Part shown: positions 33,725 through 42,438 of the stretch, in pieces | Position numbering within the stretch: position 1 is the stretch's first letter | Layout: each line of letters starts with the position of its first letter | Assembly: GCA_002215675.1 (NCBI GenBank) | Contig: NGFH01000009.1 | Location: forward strand, 62,001 to 126,000 | DNA length: 64,000 nt | Direction: 5' to 3' | From: Bacteroidetes bacterium 2013_40CM_41_45 | GTDB taxonomy: Bacteria; Bacteroidota; Bacteroidia; AKYH767-A; 2013-40CM-41-45 | The notes under the pieces: generated by a model | Databases searched by the model: none | Seen by the model: only the letters and a program-made list of their open reading frames with translations | What the model was told of the DNA's origin: nothing | Made by a program: the position numbers and the translations under genes

Positions 33725-35362
33725 ATGAGGAATTGTTTATGGATTTTTACTTTAAGTTTATTGATAATATTTGCCGGTTGTTCCATGAGGCAAGATGCAG
33801 ACATCATTTTTTACAATGGTAAAGTTTACACCGTTGACAGCACATTCAGCATTGCCGAAAGTTTTGCGGTGAAGGATGGGAAAATTATTGGTGTGGGGAC
33901 TAACGAGGAAATGGTCTACCGTTACCGCTCTATAAATACGGTTGACTTAAAAGGTAAGCCGGTTTACCCGGGCTTCTACGATGCACATTGTCATTTCTTT
34001 GGTTATGGCAGCGACCTTGTAAAATGCAACTTGCTCGGAACAAAATCATTTGATGAGGTCATTGAAAAAGTGATTACCTATTCAAAGGCGAATAAATTTG
34101 AATGGCTCCTGGGACGTGGTTGGGACCAGAACGACTGGGAAAAACAAGAATTTCCTACCAATCGAAAACTCGACAGCTTGTTTCCTGACATACCCGTTTA
34201 TCTTTTGAGAGTGGATGGTCATGCTGCGCTTTGTAACAGCGAGGCATTAAGACAGGCAGGGGTAACGGCTACAACAAAAGTCAATGGCGGTATGGTTGAA
34301 GTTGCGGGCGGAAAACTGACCGGAATTCTTGTTGACAATGCAGTTGATTTGGTAAAGAAAATAATTCCTCCGTTTGATGAAGCTATGAACCGGAAAGCGT
34401 TTCTCGATGCACAGAAAAATTGTTTCGCTGTAGGGCTTATCAGCGTTTGTGATGCAGGACTGGAAAGAGATACCATTGACCTTATAGAAAAAATGCAGAG
34501 CGAGGGAACGTTAAAGATGCGAATCAATGCGATGGTCTCTGACGCAGAAAAAAATCTCACTTATTATTTCGGACGCGGGCCCATAAAAAATGAACGGCTT
34601 CACGTTACGTCTTTAAAGATGTATGCAGATGGCGCACTTGGCTCGCGAGGCGCCTGCCTGCTTCAGGATTACTCAGACAAAAAAGGACACCGGGGATTTA
34701 TGTTGCATGACAGCGCATATATGACGGACATTGCAAAGCGATGCTATGAGTTCGGGTTCCAACTCAATACACATTGCATAGGTGATTCGGCTGTGAGAAC
34801 CATTTTGAAAATTTACGGTGAGGTCTTGGAAGGAAAAAATGACAAGCGCTGGCGCATCGAGCATTGCCAGGTTGTTAATCCAGATGATATTTCACTTTTT
34901 GGAAAGTTTGACATAATTCCTTCCGTCCAGCCAACCCATGCCACATCAGATATGTACTGGGCTGAAGAACGTTTGGGGGCGGAGAGAATTAAAACCGCTT
35001 ATGCCTATAATGATTTGATGAAGCAGAATAACCTAATCGCCTTTGGTACAGATTTTCCGGTTGAAAACATTAATCCCCTGTATACATTTTATGCTGCTGT
35101 TGCGAGAAAGGATTTGAATAATTTTCCGGAGGGTGGTTATATGCCGGAAAATAAAGTAAGCCGTAAAGATGCTTTACGTGCCATGACAACATGGGCTGCT
35201 TATTCCTGTTTCGAAGAAAAAGAAAAAGGCATGATTGCTCCGGGAATGTTTGCCGATTTCATAATCCTGAGCGAAGACATTATGACGGCCGATGAGAAAA
35301 AAATCCCCGGCATAAAAGTTCTTTCCACTTATATTGGCGGAGAAAAAGTTTTTGAGAAATAG
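33725..35362 (+). CDS. lipoprotein amidohydrolase (Amidohydro_3/YtcJ family)
   Basis: About 545 residues from ATG 33725, chosen because it gives a lipoprotein signal ending IIFAGC. Metal-ligand motif DAHCHFFGYG (near 83), HAALCNSEAL, the conserved KMYADGALGSRGA (near 304), NTHCIGDSAV (near 347), RIEHCQVV and FGTDFPVE follow the Amidohydro_3 family. The C-terminal small beta-domain (GMFADFIILSEDIM) is complete. Members hydrolyse formyl, acyl or N-carbamoyl amides; the substrate is unknown. A membrane-anchored form points to periplasmic use. Confidence 0.93.
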   Translation: MRNCLWIFTLSLLIIFAGCSMRQDADIIFYNGKVYTVDSTFSIAESFAVKDGKIIGVGTNEEMVYRYRSINTVDLKGKPVYPGFYDAHCHFFGYGSDLVKCNLLGTKSFDEVIEKVITYSKANKFEWLLGRGWDQNDWEKQEFPTNRKLDSLFPDIPVYLLRVDGHAALCNSEALRQAGVTATTKVNGGMVEVAGGKLTGILVDNAVDLVKKIIPPFDEAMNRKAFLDAQKNCFAVGLISVCDAGLERDTIDLIEKMQSEGTLKMRINAMVSDAEKNLTYYFGRGPIKNERLHVTSLKMYADGALGSRGACLLQDYSDKKGHRGFMLHDSAYMTDIAKRCYEFGFQLNTHCIGDSAVRTILKIYGEVLEGKNDKRWRIEHCQVVNPDDISLFGKFDIIPSVQPTHATSDMYWAEERLGAERIKTAYAYNDLMKQNNLIAFGTDFPVENINPLYTFYAAVARKDLNNFPEGGYMPENKVSRKDALRAMTTWAAYSCFEEKEKGMIAPGMFADFIILSEDIMTADEKKIPGIKVLSTYIGGEKVFEK

Positions 35363-35484
35363 TTTCGGAGCAGGATTCCGAATTAAAAAGTTTTAATCTA
35401 CTTTTTAACATTTCTTCCGCCAACAGGCATTTTATCTCTGCCAAAATCAGCAATCTGTATGTGAAAATCTTCCTTAATCAAGGG

Positions 35485-35516
35485 TTGGTTATTTCAGTTT
35501 TTTATTGTTAATTTTA
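35485..35516 (+). promoter_or_regulatory. candidate Bacteroidota promoter
   Basis: TTGG (35485-35488) and TAATTTTA (35509-35516; one mismatch to TAnnTTTG) are separated by 20 bp, the spacing expected of -33/-7 elements. The gene at 35554 starts 37 bp downstream. Confidence 0.45.
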
Positions 35517-35553
35517 CATCAGGTGTATTTTGTCTTATGTAAAAATTTTCATC

Positions 35554-36090
35554 ATGAAAACAAATTACAAGCGTGTATCATTAATTCTTATGGTTTTAAT
35601 GGTAAGTCTGCTTTTGAATTTTGCGTCAGCGCAGAATGTAGGTATAGGAACGGCAACGCCTACAGAAAAGCTGGATGTCTTTGGGAATCTCAAGTTTACC
35701 GGGGCCTTAATGCCGAATAATAATCCGGGAACAACGGGTAGGTTATTGATGTCTTCCGGTCCTGGTGCGCCACCTGTGTGGGGACCGCCTTTGCTCAATC
35801 CGGCAGCCACGACTAATATCGGAAAGTTTTACATTCCACTTCCTCCAGCGGTAATTACTCTGAATGCTAACACTATTTATACTCTAACTGTTGCAGATGC
35901 AAATTGTGTTCCCGGAAGCCAAATTTCCGTTTCATTTGCTGGTTTATTGCCGGGAAGTGCTGCACAGAATTCTAATATTCGTATTTATAATGTTCAAACG
36001 GGAACAGGCCAATTTGTGATAGTCGTCGCAAATTTGAATGTAGCTGTTACCTATACCAATGTTGTTTTCGCATTTACTGCTTTTTACTAA
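35554..36090 (+). CDS. secreted protein of unknown function with NVGIGTATPTEKLDV motif
   Basis: About 178 residues from ATG 35554, which gives a signal peptide ending ASAQ. The mature start QNVGIGTATPTEKLDVFGN is the phage-tail-like GIGTxxPxxxLxVxG repeat seen in many Bacteroidota surface proteins with fibre-like beta structure. The rest is low in charge and rich in Asn, Thr and Pro. No cysteine pairs or enzymatic motifs are seen apart from a single Cys. Two further secreted proteins follow closely on the same strand, so they may form one surface module. Confidence 0.8.
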   Translation: MKTNYKRVSLILMVLMVSLLLNFASAQNVGIGTATPTEKLDVFGNLKFTGALMPNNNPGTTGRLLMSSGPGAPPVWGPPLLNPAATTNIGKFYIPLPPAVITLNANTIYTLTVADANCVPGSQISVSFAGLLPGSAAQNSNIRIYNVQTGTGQFVIVVANLNVAVTYTNVVFAFTAFY

Positions 36091-36108
36091 TTGTTAATTC
36101 GGCTAACG

Positions 36109-36483
36109 ATGAAATATTTAAAAATATTTTTTCTTTTGGTTATAACTAACTTGTGCAGTAGGTGGGCTTTTGCGCAGGCTAACCACGTTTATATGACTTT
36201 AACTCCTGCTGCCGGCTATCCCGACCCATCTGTTAAACCGGGTATCATTATGGTTCAACCGCAGGAAAAAAGTATAACTCCTGAAGAACATGTTACATAT
36301 GAGGCAAAAACCGTAATGCCTTCAGCGACATTATCCATCGGCAAGGCAAGTATAGTACCCGCACCAACAAGAGAGAATTCAACATCATCTGTTGAAAAAG
36401 AAAAAGTTAAAGTAAATTACAGTGAGCAAAAAGTCGGGAAACAGGAAACACCGGCTAATAACCCGTCTTTAATTCCAAAGTAG
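36109..36483 (+). CDS. small secreted protein of unknown function
   Basis: About 124 residues from ATG 36109 (MKYLKIFFLL), with a signal peptide ending WAFAQ; a TTG six codons upstream is less likely. The mature part is low complexity, rich in Pro, Lys, Glu and Ser, and probably disordered. It sits 18 bp after one secreted protein and 24 bp before the giant metalloprotease, so it could be an accessory to it. No family was recognised. Confidence 0.65.
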   Translation: MKYLKIFFLLVITNLCSRWAFAQANHVYMTLTPAAGYPDPSVKPGIIMVQPQEKSITPEEHVTYEAKTVMPSATLSIGKASIVPAPTRENSTSSVEKEKVKVNYSEQKVGKQETPANNPSLIPK

Positions 36484-36507
36484 AAATAATCTTCTAAGGC
36501 AAGAGAC

Positions 36508-39500
36508 ATGTTTTCAAAAAAAATAATAGTTACGTTTTTGTGTGTCTTAGCTATCCTGGCAGTGGATGCCCAGTGCCTTACGTATCCCGTTTCTTTTTCC
36601 TCGAAAGCAAATTCAGCATCTGTAATTATTGAAGGAAAGGTCTTATCACAAAATTCGTTCTGGAACAACACCCATGATTTTATTTATACTGCAAATGAAA
36701 TCCAGCTATATAAAATTTTTAAAGGAATAGTTATTCCCGCAAACATTTTTGTCATAACCGAGGGCGGAACGGTGGGTAACGACATGATTGTTGTCGACCC
36801 TTCGCTTAATTTTTCTCCGGATGACAGGGGAATTATTTTTCTTCAGGCGACATCAATAACAAATCCTCTTGTCAGCTATTCTGCAGGCAGCGTGTTTGAA
36901 CCGTATGCTTCGCGCCAGGGATTTATAAAATATGATTTGACTGACCTTACCGCACACGATGACTATAACAGTTACACCAATGTTCTTACTCAATTGTATC
37001 AGCCGCTGGCAGCCTTAACGGGGCAGCCGTTTCAATCCGTAATTCCTTTCAACATCAATGATTACGGAAGCAGTGAAAGCCGCGCACAGCCGGTAATAAC
37101 TTCCATCTCTCCCAACCCTACAACGGCAGGCACGCTTGCCGCAAGCACGGTTACCATTAACGGAAGTAATTTTGGTCCCAGCTTCAGCGCCTCGGCACGC
37201 CTTGAATTCCCTGATGCAAATACCGGGGGAGCGAGTTTTATTATTACTCCTGCCAATCACATTATATCGTGGACGGACGCGCAAATTGTTGCATGGGTGG
37301 TGACCGGCGCAGGAAGCGGAGCATTCCGTATCACTAATACCACGAATGAAACCACCATTTCCGGAATTTCGGAGACAATAAATTATAATGAAACAAATGT
37401 TGTAAGCAGCGGAGCATACATTCAGCCCGACCTTGTAAACCGTAATGCAACAGGCGGATATGTATTTGCATACAATACGACCTTTAACGGAAATGCCCCG
37501 GCCGTTGCGGCATATGAGCGCGCCCTTCAGACATGGCGCTGTGCTACATATGTTAATTTCAGTCACAACGGTACGTCAGCTATCAGCTCTCAAGCGCTTG
37601 ACGGTACCAACGTGGTAACGTTTGACGGTTCCTCTGCCTTACCTGCCGGTGTTCTGGGCACTTCGTACAGCTATTATAGCAGTTGCGGAGCGGGGGTTTG
37701 GTACCTCAATGAAAATGATTTGAAGTTCAGAACAAACGGAACGGGAGGAATCAATTGGAACTATGGACCTGCTGCAACGGCAGGCGGTTTATATGATTTT
37801 GAATCTGTATGCCTTCATGAAATGGGACACTCGCATCAGTTAGGACATACCATACTTCCCGTAACTGTGATGAACTATGCAATAGGAGCTAATACTGACC
37901 GCAGAACTTTAACTGCTGCAAGTGAAATAGCAGGAGGAAATGACATCATGAGCAGAAGCACTGTTAATAATGCCTGCGGGCCAACAGCAATGATTGCTTT
38001 GAACAGTGGCAACTGCAACATCAACGCTCCGGTGGCCAACTTCAGCGGAGCTCCTACAAGCGGCTGCAACAGCATTACGGTAAACTTTACTGACCTAAGC
38101 ACCGGCAGCCCCACCTCGTGGTCGTGGAGTTTTCCGGGAGGAATTCCGGCAACGTCCGCGCTTCAAAATCCAACTATTACGTACAGCGCTCCCGGAACAT
38201 ATAATGTTACACTGACAAGCACCAACGCATTGGGCACCGATACCCGGACATTTACATCGTACATTACCGTTAATAATTGTCCTCCTCCTGCCGCCAATTT
38301 TTACGGAACTCCTACAACGCTGTGTTCAGGTCAAACGGTTTCGTATTTTGATTTGTCAACCAACACACCTACGTCATGGTCCTGGAATTTCCCGGGCGGA
38401 ACTCCGGCAACTTCGACCTTGCAAAACCCTGTAATAACGTATAGTGTTGTTGGCACATATGGAGCTACACTCACTGCAACCAATGCGTACGGTTCAAATA
38501 CGTTTACTCAGAATAATTATATCACGGTAAATTTCTGCCCGCCGCCACCGGTTACTAATTTCACAGGAAGCCCAACCACTTTGTGTGCAGGCAACACGGT
38601 TACATTTACTGACCTCTCGACTAATTCTCCGACCTCATGGAACTGGAGCTTTCCCGGTGGAACACCTTCAACATCCGTAGCGCAGAATCCTGTGGTGACT
38701 TATTCTTCAGCCGGGGTTTTCAACGTAACACTTACAGCAACCAACAGCGGTGGCTCCAACACATTTGTCAGGACGAATTATATCACGGTGAATACGTGCG
38801 CCTCTCCGGTTGTCAGTTTTTCCGGGTGGCCCACAACACTTTGTGCCGGGCAGTCTGTCAATTTTAGCGACATGTCCTCTAACTCACCTACATCCTGGAA
38901 CTGGACATTTCCCGGTGGAACGCCTGCCGGCTCTACAGTACAAAACCCTGTTGTTACATATGCTGCTGCGGGTACCTACAATGTTACATTAAGTGCAACC
39001 AACGCTTTCGGAACAAATACGTCAACACTCTCCAATTATATTAACGTAGGCAATTGTCCGCCTACCGGAGTGGGATTGATAGTAAATGACGGTTCTCTCA
39101 TTCATGTTCAGTCAGGAGGACTGATAACCGTACAAGGAGGATTTATAAACCAGGATAACGGAGCTAATATCGGCAACATTGATAACACGGGATTGATAAC
39201 TCTTACGGGGGATTGGACGAATACATCTGTAAGCAACGCTTTCATTAATGCGAGCCTGGGAGAAACGCAGTTTCTCGGTTCTGCGCAGTTAATAACAGGC
39301 ACTGTTCCTACTTACTTCTACAACCTTACGTTGCTCGGCACAGGAATCAAGACGATGACGCTCGATGCCCGCACGCTCGGAACACTTGCTCTTAACGACC
39401 GCGAGCTTGATGCACAGACGTATGTGATGTATGTAACCAATCCGGCAGTTGGAGCGGTTACCCGCACAGGTGGCTTCAACAGCACACCGGTTCAGGGTTA

Positions 39501-40548
39501 TGTGAGCAGTACGGGGGCGGGGCGGCTTTGGAGAAATACCAACAGCAACGGAACATATTTATTTCCAGTTGGTTCCAGCCAAACGAATCCCCGTTTCAGG
39601 CCGGTTGAGATAAGGCCAGCTTCCAGCACTGCACAGACATACGGTGTGGGGTTTGTAAACCACAACCCGACCGTAGATGGATATAACACCAATAACAAAG
39701 ACCCAAACCTCGGAGTTATTAATTCGCTTTGGTATCAGAAAATAAACCAGGTTTCAGGAACCTCCGCTGCTGACATTGTCCTTTACTTTGATAACTCCGC
39801 AGATGGGGTAGCATCTGTTCCCAGCGTGCGGTTGACGGAATGGGGATTTGCAGTTTCGCCTATCCAATGGCGCGATATGGGTACCGTAACTCCTGTTGGA
39901 GCTGCTTCGCCTGTATTGTCAAAAGCAACCAAGGCAATATGGAATAATTTTGCAACCGAAAATTTTAACATCGCACCGCAATCTATTCCATTGCCTGTTG
40001 AACTTACCGGTTTCAGCGCAGTCTGCAACGGCAATGCGGTAGATGTCGAATGGTCAACGGCTTCGGAATTTAACAACAGCCATTTTGTTATTGAGCGAAG
40101 TACCGATGCGGTGAATGCCGAATATGCCGGAACGGTTACCGGCAGCGGGAATTCAAATACAATTGTGAATTATTCTTTCACCGATAAGTTCACACCCGTT
40201 TCAACCGTATATTATTATCTCACCCAATACGACTATGACGGAAACAGTTTCCGCTATGGTCCCATTGCTCTTAATTGTAACATTAGCGGTGACGGAGAGT
40301 TTGCGGGAGTATTCCCCAACCCTTTTTCTACTGATGTATTTATTTACCTCAACCTTGCTGATAACGGCAATGTTATTTTCACCTTGACGAATTCACTCGG
40401 GCAAACTGCAAAAATGTTTTCCAGTAATCTGAAAAAAGGAACGCACCAGCTTTTAATGAATCTGTCTGATGTTGCTCCCGGATTATATCATCTTAACGTG
40501 AGGACGGTTTCTTCAAGGTTGTCTGTGAAGATGATTAAAGAAAAATAA
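36508..40548 (+). CDS. giant secreted zinc metalloprotease with IPT/TIG, four PKD domains and T9SS sorting domain
   Basis: 1346 residues. A signal peptide ends near VDAQC. An IPT/TIG-like region lies at about 195-290. A metzincin-type protease domain lies at about 300-505, with HEMGHSHQLGH (437-447) and a Met-turn at VMNYAI (M455); the usual Gly at position 8 of the zinc motif is Gln444. Four near-identical PKD-type repeats of about 86 residues (507-850; SPTSWxWxFPGG, TYxVTLTxTN) follow, then a beta-rich region, a fibronectin-like ELTGFSA segment near 1160, and a sorting domain (about 1265-1346; VFPNPF, NSLGQ, GLYHLNV). Probably exported to the surface to degrade proteins; the substrate is unknown. 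Confidence 0.9.
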   Translation: MFSKKIIVTFLCVLAILAVDAQCLTYPVSFSSKANSASVIIEGKVLSQNSFWNNTHDFIYTANEIQLYKIFKGIVIPANIFVITEGGTVGNDMIVVDPSLNFSPDDRGIIFLQATSITNPLVSYSAGSVFEPYASRQGFIKYDLTDLTAHDDYNSYTNVLTQLYQPLAALTGQPFQSVIPFNINDYGSSESRAQPVITSISPNPTTAGTLAASTVTINGSNFGPSFSASARLEFPDANTGGASFIITPANHIISWTDAQIVAWVVTGAGSGAFRITNTTNETTISGISETINYNETNVVSSGAYIQPDLVNRNATGGYVFAYNTTFNGNAPAVAAYERALQTWRCATYVNFSHNGTSAISSQALDGTNVVTFDGSSALPAGVLGTSYSYYSSCGAGVWYLNENDLKFRTNGTGGINWNYGPAATAGGLYDFESVCLHEMGHSHQLGHTILPVTVMNYAIGANTDRRTLTAASEIAGGNDIMSRSTVNNACGPTAMIALNSGNCNINAPVANFSGAPTSGCNSITVNFTDLSTGSPTSWSWSFPGGIPATSALQNPTITYSAPGTYNVTLTSTNALGTDTRTFTSYITVNNCPPPAANFYGTPTTLCSGQTVSYFDLSTNTPTSWSWNFPGGTPATSTLQNPVITYSVVGTYGATLTATNAYGSNTFTQNNYITVNFCPPPPVTNFTGSPTTLCAGNTVTFTDLSTNSPTSWNWSFPGGTPSTSVAQNPVVTYSSAGVFNVTLTATNSGGSNTFVRTNYITVNTCASPVVSFSGWPTTLCAGQSVNFSDMSSNSPTSWNWTFPGGTPAGSTVQNPVVTYAAAGTYNVTLSATNAFGTNTSTLSNYINVGNCPPTGVGLIVNDGSLIHVQSGGLITVQGGFINQDNGANIGNIDNTGLITLTGDWTNTSVSNAFINASLGETQFLGSAQLITGTVPTYFYNLTLLGTGIKTMTLDARTLGTLALNDRELDAQTYVMYVTNPAVGAVTRTGGFNSTPVQGYVSSTGAGRLWRNTNSNGTYLFPVGSSQTNPRFRPVEIRPASSTAQTYGVGFVNHNPTVDGYNTNNKDPNLGVINSLWYQKINQVSGTSAADIVLYFDNSADGVASVPSVRLTEWGFAVSPIQWRDMGTVTPVGAASPVLSKATKAIWNNFATENFNIAPQSIPLPVELTGFSAVCNGNAVDVEWSTASEFNNSHFVIERSTDAVNAEYAGTVTGSGNSNTIVNYSFTDKFTPVSTVYYYLTQYDYDGNSFRYGPIALNCNISGDGEFAGVFPNPFSTDVFIYLNLADNGNVIFTLTNSLGQTAKMFSSNLKKGTHQLLMNLSDVAPGLYHLNVRTVSSRLSVKMIKEK

Positions 40549-40552
40549 TAAA

Positions 40553-41368
40553 TTATTTTTTGAATGGCGAGCCGGGTTCCTCTGCCATGTGGTTAAAGAC
40601 TATTTTATCAAGCAGAGACGGAAAGAATTTACTTAACCAGACTGTCATTTTTCCGTCAGCAGTCAAAATCAAATCACGTTTTCTTTGAAGTACCGCGCGA
40701 GCAATTTTTTCAGCCACTTCTTTGGGCTGCATCATTTTGCTTTCATCGCGCGGTGAATCTCCCTGCGAGTTACCATCTTTATTCAGCGCCCTGTTGCGTA
40801 TGTCCGAAGCAGTGAACCCCGGGCAGGCAACCAGCACATGCAAACCATTGCGCAGGTTTTCTGTGCGTATAGATTGCAGCAATCCTTCCATCGCAAACTT
40901 TGAGGCGGAATAAGCAGTGCGCCCCGGCAAGCCAACTTTTCCTGCAGTAGAAGACATTCCCACCAGTGAACCTTTGGATGCAATTAAATGTGGCAATGCA
41001 TATTTGGTACAATACACTGTTCCCCAGAAATTAATTTCCATTACCTGTTTCAGTACTTTAATGTCTGCTTCTTCAAATAAAGCCCTCATGGAAATACCGG
41101 CATTATTAATGACTACATCTATTCTGCCAAAATTCTTTATTGCGGCTTCAACAAGATTTCTGCAATCTTCCTCGCGCGAAACATCGGTAGCAACTGCAAT
41201 TGATTTTGAAACGGAAGATATTTGAGCGGCAACATTTTCAAGCGCAGCTGCATTTCTTGCCGCCAGCACGATGTTTGCACCTCTCTTTGCAAACTCCAAA
41301 ACACACGCTTTGCCTATGCCCGAAGAAGCTCCTGTTACAATAACGGTTTTACCTGTAAAGAAATTCAT
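40553..41368 (-). CDS. short-chain dehydrogenase/reductase
   Basis: 271 residues. TGASSGIGKAC near 12-22, ARNAAALE, NNAGIS near 89-94, the catalytic Ser in GMSSTAGKVG near 138, and YSASK near 152-156 give a complete classical SDR active site. The C-terminal EEPGSPFKK tail is basic. The SDR is convergent with the metalloprotease, 4 bp apart, and probably transcribed alone. Substrate unknown. Confidence 0.92.
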   Translation of the reverse strand: MNFFTGKTVIVTGASSGIGKACVLEFAKRGANIVLAARNAAALENVAAQISSVSKSIAVATDVSREEDCRNLVEAAIKNFGRIDVVINNAGISMRALFEEADIKVLKQVMEINFWGTVYCTKYALPHLIASKGSLVGMSSTAGKVGLPGRTAYSASKFAMEGLLQSIRTENLRNGLHVLVACPGFTASDIRNRALNKDGNSQGDSPRDESKMMQPKEVAEKIARAVLQRKRDLILTADGKMTVWLSKFFPSLLDKIVFNHMAEEPGSPFKK

Positions 41369-41417
41369 TGATTACAAAGGAAATTAGAATCTGTTGAGAT
41401 GAAAAAATAAAAAATAT

Positions 41418-41490
41418 AACCACAGAGGCACAGTGACACTGTGGGGCATTTATTTATCGTATTCCTCTGTGCCCTTGTGTCTCTGTGGTT
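41418..41490. repeat. AACCACAGAG inverted repeat
   Basis: AACCACAGAGGCACAG from 41418 faces CTCTGTGGTT ending at 41490; the right arm on the other strand starts AACCACAGAGACACA. A small perfect hairpin, CACAGT-GAC-ACTGTG, lies in the left arm. It sits in the 199-bp gap between the SDR and the cupredoxin gene. The ACCACAGAG core is a motif type often seen as interspersed palindromes in bacterial genomes. Confidence 0.8.
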
Positions 41491-41567
41491 AATAATCTTA
41501 ACACACTACTGCAAAATGATGAAGAAATTTTCCTTTGTCTGTTTGCCCGGAAAGGATATAAATGCCT

Positions 41568-42179
41568 CTATTGAATCACAATTTTTTTAGTAAGAATTGA
41601 TTGTCCGGAATAAATTTTTATAAAATAAATTCCCTTTGCCTTATTACTTAAATCAATGTCAGAGCTTGAATTGGAAATTACAGATTGATAAACTCTTTCT
41701 CCGAACGAATTATAAATTGTAATTTCTCTTCCTTCAGTTGCCGGGATAATGTCAGAACTCAAAGAGAATTTTCCGGTTGAAGGATTTGGATAAACAAAAG
41801 AAAGATTGCTTAGGGCACTGTTTTGCTGCACACCTGTGGCAAGAGTAACCACTATGAATGCGTCTTCTCCGTGAGGGGTGGCAGGATGACAGACATAATG
41901 ATAGTTGCCCGCAACCGTTACCACATAATCAAAAGTAAGATGGCTGACATCAATGGGCGCATTCCACATGGCTGCACCGCCTGGTATATATGAAGCATTT
42001 ATCGGACCTACTACATGGTCTCCTGCCACCCAGGTCCAGTGAATAGTGTCCCCGACAAAAGCATTAACCGTAACAGGTAAAAAATGGGAAGGAGTATTCT
42101 GACAAGTCACGGTACGAACTGTTGCATTTGCTGCAGAAACAATTACCACGAATGAAGCGAGTGTAAAAAAGAATTTCAT
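41568..42179 (-). CDS. cupredoxin-like secreted protein with T9SS sorting domain
   Basis: 203 residues. The signal peptide ends SAANA. Residues 21-112 form a plastocyanin/azurin-like domain: GDTIHWTWVAGDHVV (candidate ligand His55) and GNYHYVCHPATPHGEDAFIVV (Cys97). In classical sites Cys is followed by His at +3 and Met at +8; here His is at +1 and +6 and +8 is Glu105, so copper binding, if any, is non-standard. The tail (about 128-203; VYPNPST, IYNSFGERV, GIYFIKI) is a sorting domain. A role in electron transfer or copper handling at the surface is possible. Confidence 0.85.
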   Translation of the reverse strand: MKFFFTLASFVVIVSAANATVRTVTCQNTPSHFLPVTVNAFVGDTIHWTWVAGDHVVGPINASYIPGGAAMWNAPIDVSHLTFDYVVTVAGNYHYVCHPATPHGEDAFIVVTLATGVQQNSALSNLSFVYPNPSTGKFSLSSDIIPATEGREITIYNSFGERVYQSVISNSSSDIDLSNKAKGIYFIKIYSGQSILTKKIVIQ

Positions 42180-42308
42180 TTTTTTGATTTTAATTTTTAC
42201 TCAAAGATAGTTATAGTTTTCAATAAGCTTAATCACAGTTCAGACAACCATAATCACACTTCACTTTTGCCGCATTGGCGATGAACGATGGATTACAAAT
42301 ATGTTTCA

Positions 42309-42353
42309 GGTCGTAGATGTCTCTCGCTTTTGCCTGCCCGCGAATCTACGACC
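42309..42353. repeat. GGTCGTAGAT inverted repeat downstream of the TonB receptor gene
   Basis: GGTCGTAGAT (42309-42318) and ATCTACGACC (42344-42353) are perfect 10-bp arms around a 25-base loop. It could form a long stem-loop at the 3' end of the receptor mRNA, 86 bp past its stop, but no U-run follows. Function unknown. Confidence 0.6.
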
Positions 42354-42438
42354 AACCGGGTTTTCTTTGTGAGAAGCGATGCAAAAGTTTTGTTGAAAAA
42401 CGAATAAACTAAATCCCTGTTCAGAATAAATATATATT

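Noticed and set aside
35530-35553. Longer start for the GIGT-type secreted protein
   Set aside because: The eight added residues disrupt the signal peptide, and the ATG at 35554 gives a standard one.
37015-37566. A 183-residue minus-strand reading frame inside the giant protease gene
   Set aside because: It is fully contained in a long gene with clear domains and shows no family features; it is an antisense shadow.
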